Assembly (NCBI GenBank): GCA_028289185.1
Contig: JAQGGV010000018.1
Span: 1-9,056 of the forward strand
Direction of reading: 5' to 3'
DNA length: 9,056 nucleotides
Source: Candidatus Saccharimonadota bacterium
GTDB taxonomy: Bacteria; Patescibacteriota; Saccharimonadia; Saccharimonadales; Saccharimonadaceae
Below the pieces are notes generated by a model. That model did not search any database. It saw only the letters and a list, made by a program, of their open reading frames with translations, and was not told where the DNA came from. The position numbers were made by a program, and so were the translations under genes. This document shows positions 5,918 to 9,056 of this stretch, in pieces (within the stretch, counting starts at the first letter, position 1; each line of letters starts with the position of its first letter).

Positions 5918-6676
5918 CTACAACTTGGTTAAGATTTCCACGCCATCTTCCGTGATGAGAACTGTATGCTCAAAGTGCGCCGCCAAACTGCCGTCGCGAG
6001 TCAAAATCGTCCAGTTGTCATCGGGGTCGGTGTAGATTTTTTCACCGCCAAGTGTTGCCATTGGTTCAATCGCAATCGTATCACCAGGTGCTAGGAGCGC
6101 ACCATTGCCCCATGAATAATTTGGCACATCGGGAGGCATGTGCATTTCCAGGCCAACGCCATGACCAACGAGATCACGAATAATACCAAGCTTCCCACCT
6201 TCAAGCACCTTCTCCACTGCCGCACCAATGTGTCCAACATAGGTACCTCTGCCTTTTATTGCATCAATACCCGCATAAAGACTTCTTTCGGTTGTGTTCA
6301 AAAGATGCTTTACCGCACCAGTTGGCTCTTCGCCGATAACCATCGTGAATGCTGCGTCCGTTTTCATGCCTTTATAGGTAATGACGAGATCGAAACCAAC
6401 AATATCACCCGTCTCGAACGCATACTCAGTCGGTACCCCGTGGACAATTGCGTCGTTAATGCTGATACATATAACTCCAGGGAAGTTTGGATCGGGTTCT
6501 TTATAGGTTGCAGTTGCGCCGTGACGCGTAATTTCGCTCGCAACCCATGCGTCAACTTCCAGCCCTGTCATGCCTACCTGCACGTGCTGTTTCAAATCAC
6601 TCAGAATTGTCGCGAGAATTTTGCCACCATCGCGCATGGCCTGGATTTGCTGCTCTGTTTTGGGTGGTTGCGCCAT
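5918..6676 (-). CDS. map: Methionine aminopeptidase, type I
   Basis: The enzyme removes the initiator methionine from new proteins. The 252-residue length is normal for the bacterial type I enzyme without a zinc-finger extension. The dinuclear metal site is complete: D96 (GFDLVI), D107 (KTDAAFT), H172 (LVGHGVG), E204 (IAIEPM) and E236 (HFEHTV). The substrate-contact histidines H79 (AIVHGVP) and H179 (LEMHMPP) are also present. The ATG at 6676 overlaps the adk stop by one base (TAATG) and has no ribosome binding site, so translation is probably by re-initiation after adk. A 60-nt gap containing the ftsA promoter follows. Confidence 0.98.
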   Translation of the reverse strand: MAQPPKTEQQIQAMRDGGKILATILSDLKQHVQVGMTGLEVDAWVASEITRHGATATYKEPDPNFPGVICISINDAIVHGVPTEYAFETGDIVGFDLVITYKGMKTDAAFTMVIGEEPTGAVKHLLNTTERSLYAGIDAIKGRGTYVGHIGAAVEKVLEGGKLGIIRDLVGHGVGLEMHMPPDVPNYSWGNGALLAPGDTIAIEPMATLGGEKIYTDPDDNWTILTRDGSLAAHFEHTVLITEDGVEILTKL

Positions 6677-7221
6677 TACGCCAACTTATACGCTTCTAGT
6701 TCTTCCATGATTCGGTCGTGCACTTGGCCGACCCTACCCACACCGTCAATATGAACGATATTAACGATTTTCTCTGTCAGATACGTAAGGATTGGATAAA
6801 TTTCTGTTCGGTAAATCTTCAATCGTTCGTCGATTGCCTCGGGCGTATCGTCGACGCGACCACGAACTTCCAGACGCTTCATCAATTCACTCTTGGGAAC
6901 TTCCATAACGATAACCAGTTGGATATCGCGACCATGATGCGATTTGTTTTCGATTAACCATTTCGCCTGACTCATCTCGCGTGGGAAACCATCGAGGATA
7001 ACATGATCAATTTTCTTTGAGGCTTTGACGGCATCACCCATCAGCTCGCTCACTCTTTCAGGGTTCACCAGCTTACCAGTTTGCATTTCTTTAATCATGT
7101 CGAGGTCGTGCGTGTCACGAAGCAATTGTCCAGCGCTTAACCAGCGCCAGCCATTACGTGCAGCCAGCATTTGGCCCTGAACGCTTTTACCTGCACCTGC
7201 CGGTCCAAAAAATACAATCAC
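6676..7221 (-). CDS. adk: Adenylate kinase, short form without LID insert
   Basis: The enzyme interconverts ATP + AMP and 2 ADP. The 181-residue protein has the P-loop GPAGAGKS (6-13), the AMP-binding segment LSAGQLLRD with R35, GKLVNPERV, DGFPRE with R81 and Q85 (SQAKWL), and GRVDDTPEAIDERLKIY with R122 and R133. It goes directly from KRLEVR to GRVDD, so the longer LID with the zinc-type cysteines is missing. The P-loop reads GKSVQG where most adenylate kinases have GKGTQ, so a closely related nucleoside monophosphate kinase is possible. The start is GTG at 7221, with AGGAG 6 nt upstream overlapping the yqeY stop. It pairs with map, as in many bacteria, but without secY or infA. Confidence 0.93.
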   Translation of the reverse strand: MIVFFGPAGAGKSVQGQMLAARNGWRWLSAGQLLRDTHDLDMIKEMQTGKLVNPERVSELMGDAVKASKKIDHVILDGFPREMSQAKWLIENKSHHGRDIQLVIVMEVPKSELMKRLEVRGRVDDTPEAIDERLKIYRTEIYPILTYLTEKIVNIVHIDGVGRVGQVHDRIMEELEAYKLA

Positions 7222-7230
7222 CTTGGTCTC

Positions 7231-7683
7231 CTATACTAATGTTTCTTTGACGATTCGAGCGATAAGCGCACCATCGGCTGTGTTGCCCAGTTGTTGCTTG
7301 ACGGCGCCAATGACCTGGCCCATTGCCTGTGGCCCGCTGGCACCAAGTTCAGTAACTTTGGCCGTGACGATCTCACGGATTTTGTCTTCACCCACTTGTT
7401 CGGGCAAATAACGTGCGAGTACTTCAGATTCCTTACGCTCTACTTCTGCGAGTTCTGGACGTCCGTTCTGATCATAAATAGCCATACTTTCGTTCCGCTT
7501 CTTTACCTCGCGTGCAATAACCTTTTCGATCTCGCTGTCGCTCAGGCCTTCGTCACGTTTGTTTTGTTTGACTTCCTCATCGAGGATTGCAGCTTTGAGG
7601 TTACGTAATGTGTCCCCCACAAAACGATCACCGCCCAGTAGAGCGGCTTTTGTATCGTCTTGGATTGTATCCTTTAGGGCCAT
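7231..7683 (-). CDS. yqeY: GatB/YqeY domain protein
   Basis: This is a 150-residue stand-alone YqeY protein, related to the C-terminal tail domain of the amidotransferase subunit GatB. Its exact role is unknown; a link to tRNA or translation is assumed for the family. Recognisable family segments are DTLRNLKAAI, EIEKVIAREVKKRNESMAIY, RPELAEVERKESEVLARYLPEQ, and the C-terminal AMGQVIGAVKQQLGNTADGALIARIVKETL. The ATG at 7683 comes 3 nt after the rpsU stop (TAG followed by TAA, then ATG). Only a weak TAGGG lies upstream, so coupling to rpsU is likely. The rpsU-yqeY pairing is common in bacteria. Confidence 0.95.
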   Translation of the reverse strand: MALKDTIQDDTKAALLGGDRFVGDTLRNLKAAILDEEVKQNKRDEGLSDSEIEKVIAREVKKRNESMAIYDQNGRPELAEVERKESEVLARYLPEQVGEDKIREIVTAKVTELGASGPQAMGQVIGAVKQQLGNTADGALIARIVKETLV

Positions 7684-7686
7684 TTA

Positions 7687-7902
7687 CTAGCGAAGCCCTA
7701 GCCGTGCTTTGGCTAGTTTGTCTGCTTTGCGTTCTTTGCGAATAATCGCTTTGGCGCGTCGCTCGGTTTTACTGATGTCTTTGTTGAAGCGCATTGATGC
7801 TTTTGCCTCAGCTAATACACCGCTCTGTAGAACTTTGCGGTTGAAACGACGAATAATGTTCTCGTTCGCTTCTTTCTCATCTTTACGTGTAACTTGTACC
7901 AT
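7687..7902 (-). CDS. rpsU: Small ribosomal subunit protein bS21
   Basis: bS21 is a small basic protein near the 3' end of 16S rRNA that helps mRNA binding at initiation. The 71-residue sequence fits the family: a short N-terminal strand, ENIIRRFNRKVLQSGVLAEAK, then a lysine/arginine-rich helical tail. The ATG at 7902 has no Shine-Dalgarno sequence. A good extended -10 promoter places the predicted transcript start about 3 nt before it, so the message is near leaderless. An ATG 7 nt upstream is out of frame. yqeY follows after 3 nt. Confidence 0.95.
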   Translation of the reverse strand: MVQVTRKDEKEANENIIRRFNRKVLQSGVLAEAKASMRFNKDISKTERRAKAIIRKERKADKLAKARLGLR

Positions 7903-7911
7903 ATGGCATTG

Positions 7912-7940
7912 ATTGTAACAGAGATGAACCAGTTACGCAA
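7912..7940 (-). promoter_or_regulatory. Promoter of rpsU (near-leaderless mRNA predicted)
   Basis: TACAAT (7917-7912, 5/6) is preceded by TGT, giving an extended -10 TGnTACAAT. TTGCGT (7940-7935) lies exactly 17 bp upstream as a partial -35. Transcription would start at about 7905, some three bases before the rpsU ATG. It probably drives rpsU-yqeY-adk-map. Confidence 0.6.
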
Positions 7941-7949
7941 TAGATTGAG

Positions 7950-8369
7950 CTAAACGCCCATTAGGCCAATGATCAGACCCATCACTAGGAGCGTCACCAG
8001 TTCGTGTGCACAGTTGAGTACCGTTAATTTCCATGGACGTCCCTCGAATGCATCGTGCGTGACGAAGCGAGCAGCCGTAAGGCCAAGCCATAACCAAAAC
8101 GCCGTCGTGACTGCGTCCTGTACATAACTATCACCAAAGAAACTATGGCTCAGGAATGTCACGTGTGCCAATACATATGCCGTAATCAGACTAACAACCA
8201 ACGTTATCACGATGGGTTGCCACATTGGTGCACCCTGCTTTTTCATATCAATCTTTGCTAGCTTAATCCACATGTTTCCAAAGACTGGTCGCGCATACCA
8301 AATACTGCCAATGACCATTGAACTAATCATCGCCAAAATAACCGCTAGATAGTTTATCTCTACACCCAT
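7950..8369 (-). CDS. DUF1761 family membrane protein
   Basis: This 139-residue integral membrane protein has four hydrophobic helices, at about 6-24, 49-68, 84-101 and 118-138. It matches DUF1761: an N-terminal helix followed by GSIWYARPVFGNMWIKL, a family hallmark, then a central FWLWLGLTAARFVTHDAFEGRPW. The function is unknown. The ATG at 8369 has a strong AGGAGG (8380-8375). It lies 40 nt after recJ and 47 nt before rpsU, and probably has its own weak promoter. Confidence 0.88.
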   Translation of the reverse strand: MGVEINYLAVILAMISSMVIGSIWYARPVFGNMWIKLAKIDMKKQGAPMWQPIVITLVVSLITAYVLAHVTFLSHSFFGDSYVQDAVTTAFWLWLGLTAARFVTHDAFEGRPWKLTVLNCAHELVTLLVMGLIIGLMGV

Positions 8370-8396
8370 ATCACCCTCCTATTACTATGTGCCACC

Positions 8397-8423
8397 AGTA
8401 TACTCCTATTTACACATGTTCAA
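8397..8423 (-). promoter_or_regulatory. Possible promoter of the DUF1761 gene
   Basis: TATACT (8402-8397) in the recJ-DUF1761 gap has TTGAAC (8423-8418) upstream. The 15-bp spacing is shorter than ideal and the -35 matches 4/6, so this is a weak candidate. Confidence 0.3.
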
Positions 8424-9056
8424 TATGTAGCAAACGACCTTCTATAGTTCGATTACCATTCCACTCATTTATCGTTGGTTGGTACCAGGCGATGATACGT
8501 TCACCAGGCTCTACGAAAAAGTTTGCCGGTGCACTAAATGCGAGTAACTGTATGTTATGACCCTTGTCGTCCTGCACTTCCAACTTTACATGTTGAGAGC
8601 TGGCACCCATTTTTCGTTGTTTGAGTACAATAAGATTATCTGTTTTTAGAACTGGTTCTGGGTTCGCATTACCAAACGGCTCAAGAGTCATGATGCTCTG
8701 AACAAGTCGCTCACTGACGTGTTCCAAACTGCTAGACACGTCTTCATGTGGCAATAGGAGATTTTGTTGATTGAATAATTTTTGTGTTCGATAATAGTGG
8801 TTCACACTCTTTCTGAACTTGGCTATGTTGGCGGTTGGAAGTGTCAGACCAGCAGCATACTTATGCCCACCACCTTTTGTTACAACGTCGCCTGCGTCGG
8901 CTATCGCATCGGCAACACTGAAGTCACCAAAGCTTCTAGCAGACCCCTTCGACTCCTCGCCCATCTCCTCCAACACATAGGTCGGCTTTTTATATCTTTC
9001 CATCATCTTTGCGGCGACGATTCCAATGATTCCATGGCTCCAGTTTTTACCACTTA
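8410..9056 (-). CDS. recJ: Single-stranded-DNA exonuclease RecJ, C-terminal part (runs off right edge)
   Basis: RecJ degrades single-stranded DNA 5' to 3' in recombination and mismatch or base-excision repair. The reading frame is open to the window edge, so about 215 C-terminal residues are seen; the N-terminal DHH catalytic motifs are outside. The visible part starts in the RecJ-typical NWSHGIIGIVAAKMMERY followed by KKPTYV, then SARSFGDFSVADAI and the DHHA1 motif GGGHKYAAG. LEPFGNANPEPV then introduces the C-terminal OB-fold domain, which ends at HIEHV. The internal ATG at 9006 is not the start because the conserved RecJ sequence continues upstream of it. Confidence 0.96.
   Translation of the reverse strand, partial: SGKNWSHGIIGIVAAKMMERYKKPTYVLEEMGEESKGSARSFGDFSVADAIADAGDVVTKGGGHKYAAGLTLPTANIAKFRKSVNHYYRTQKLFNQQNLLLPHEDVSSSLEHVSERLVQSIMTLEPFGNANPEPVLKTDNLIVLKQRKMGASSQHVKLEVQDDKGHNIQLLAFSAPANFFVEPGERIIAWYQPTINEWNGNRTIEGRLLHIEHV

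Noticed and set aside
6140..6754. A 204-codon open frame on the plus strand across map and adk
   Set aside because: It is antisense to two well-conserved enzymes, with no recognisable domain or ribosome binding site.
1..9056. CRISPR arrays, tRNA or rRNA genes, insertion sequences, phage genes
   Set aside because: No spaced direct repeats, cloverleaf, transposase or integrase sequence was seen. The region is ordinary core chromosome apart from the points listed.

Overview
The window is a compact bacterial chromosome segment of about 9 kb. Every gene is on the minus strand, so transcription runs from the right end to the left. Gaps are short, and several neighbours overlap by 1 to 11 nt. The streamlined layout, the gene content (bS21, YqeY, a short adenylate kinase, FtsA/FtsZ, NrdR, VKOR, eukaryote-like IleRS) and UGA used as a normal stop suggest a Candidate Phyla Radiation bacterium, most likely Candidatus Saccharibacteria (TM7). 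This assignment is inferred from general character and was not tested by phylogeny. UGA ends nrdR and the VKOR gene, which argues against the UGA=Gly code of Gracilibacteria/SR1.

Right to left: the 3' part of recJ (single-strand exonuclease), a DUF1761 membrane protein, rpsU (bS21), yqeY, adk and map form the housekeeping half. ftsA and ftsZ, the core division pair, follow with their own promoter-like elements. nrdR (ribonucleotide reductase regulator) follows ftsZ by 9 nt. A chain of overlapping genes comes next: a small thioredoxin-fold protein, a VKOR-family disulfide-forming membrane protein and a DUF1295 membrane protein. The last gene is the 5' part of ileS, which runs off the left edge.

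The most notable element is the roughly 205-nt leader of ileS. It has a promoter inside the end of the preceding gene, a very short hairpin whose loop carries an AUC (Ile) triplet, and a textbook T-box antiterminator fold with a UGGUACC bulge able to pair with the ACCA end of uncharged tRNA-Ile. This fold is nested in a long terminator-like stem just before the ileS ribosome binding site. The arrangement resembles the ultrashort Stem I T-box leaders of actinobacterial ileS genes.

Other unusual points are a NrdR that lacks all four zinc-ribbon cysteines, a thioredoxin-like VKOR neighbour without a CxxC motif, an IleRS whose HIGH motif reads HPGT, and promoter positions that predict leaderless or near-leaderless ftsA and rpsU mRNAs.
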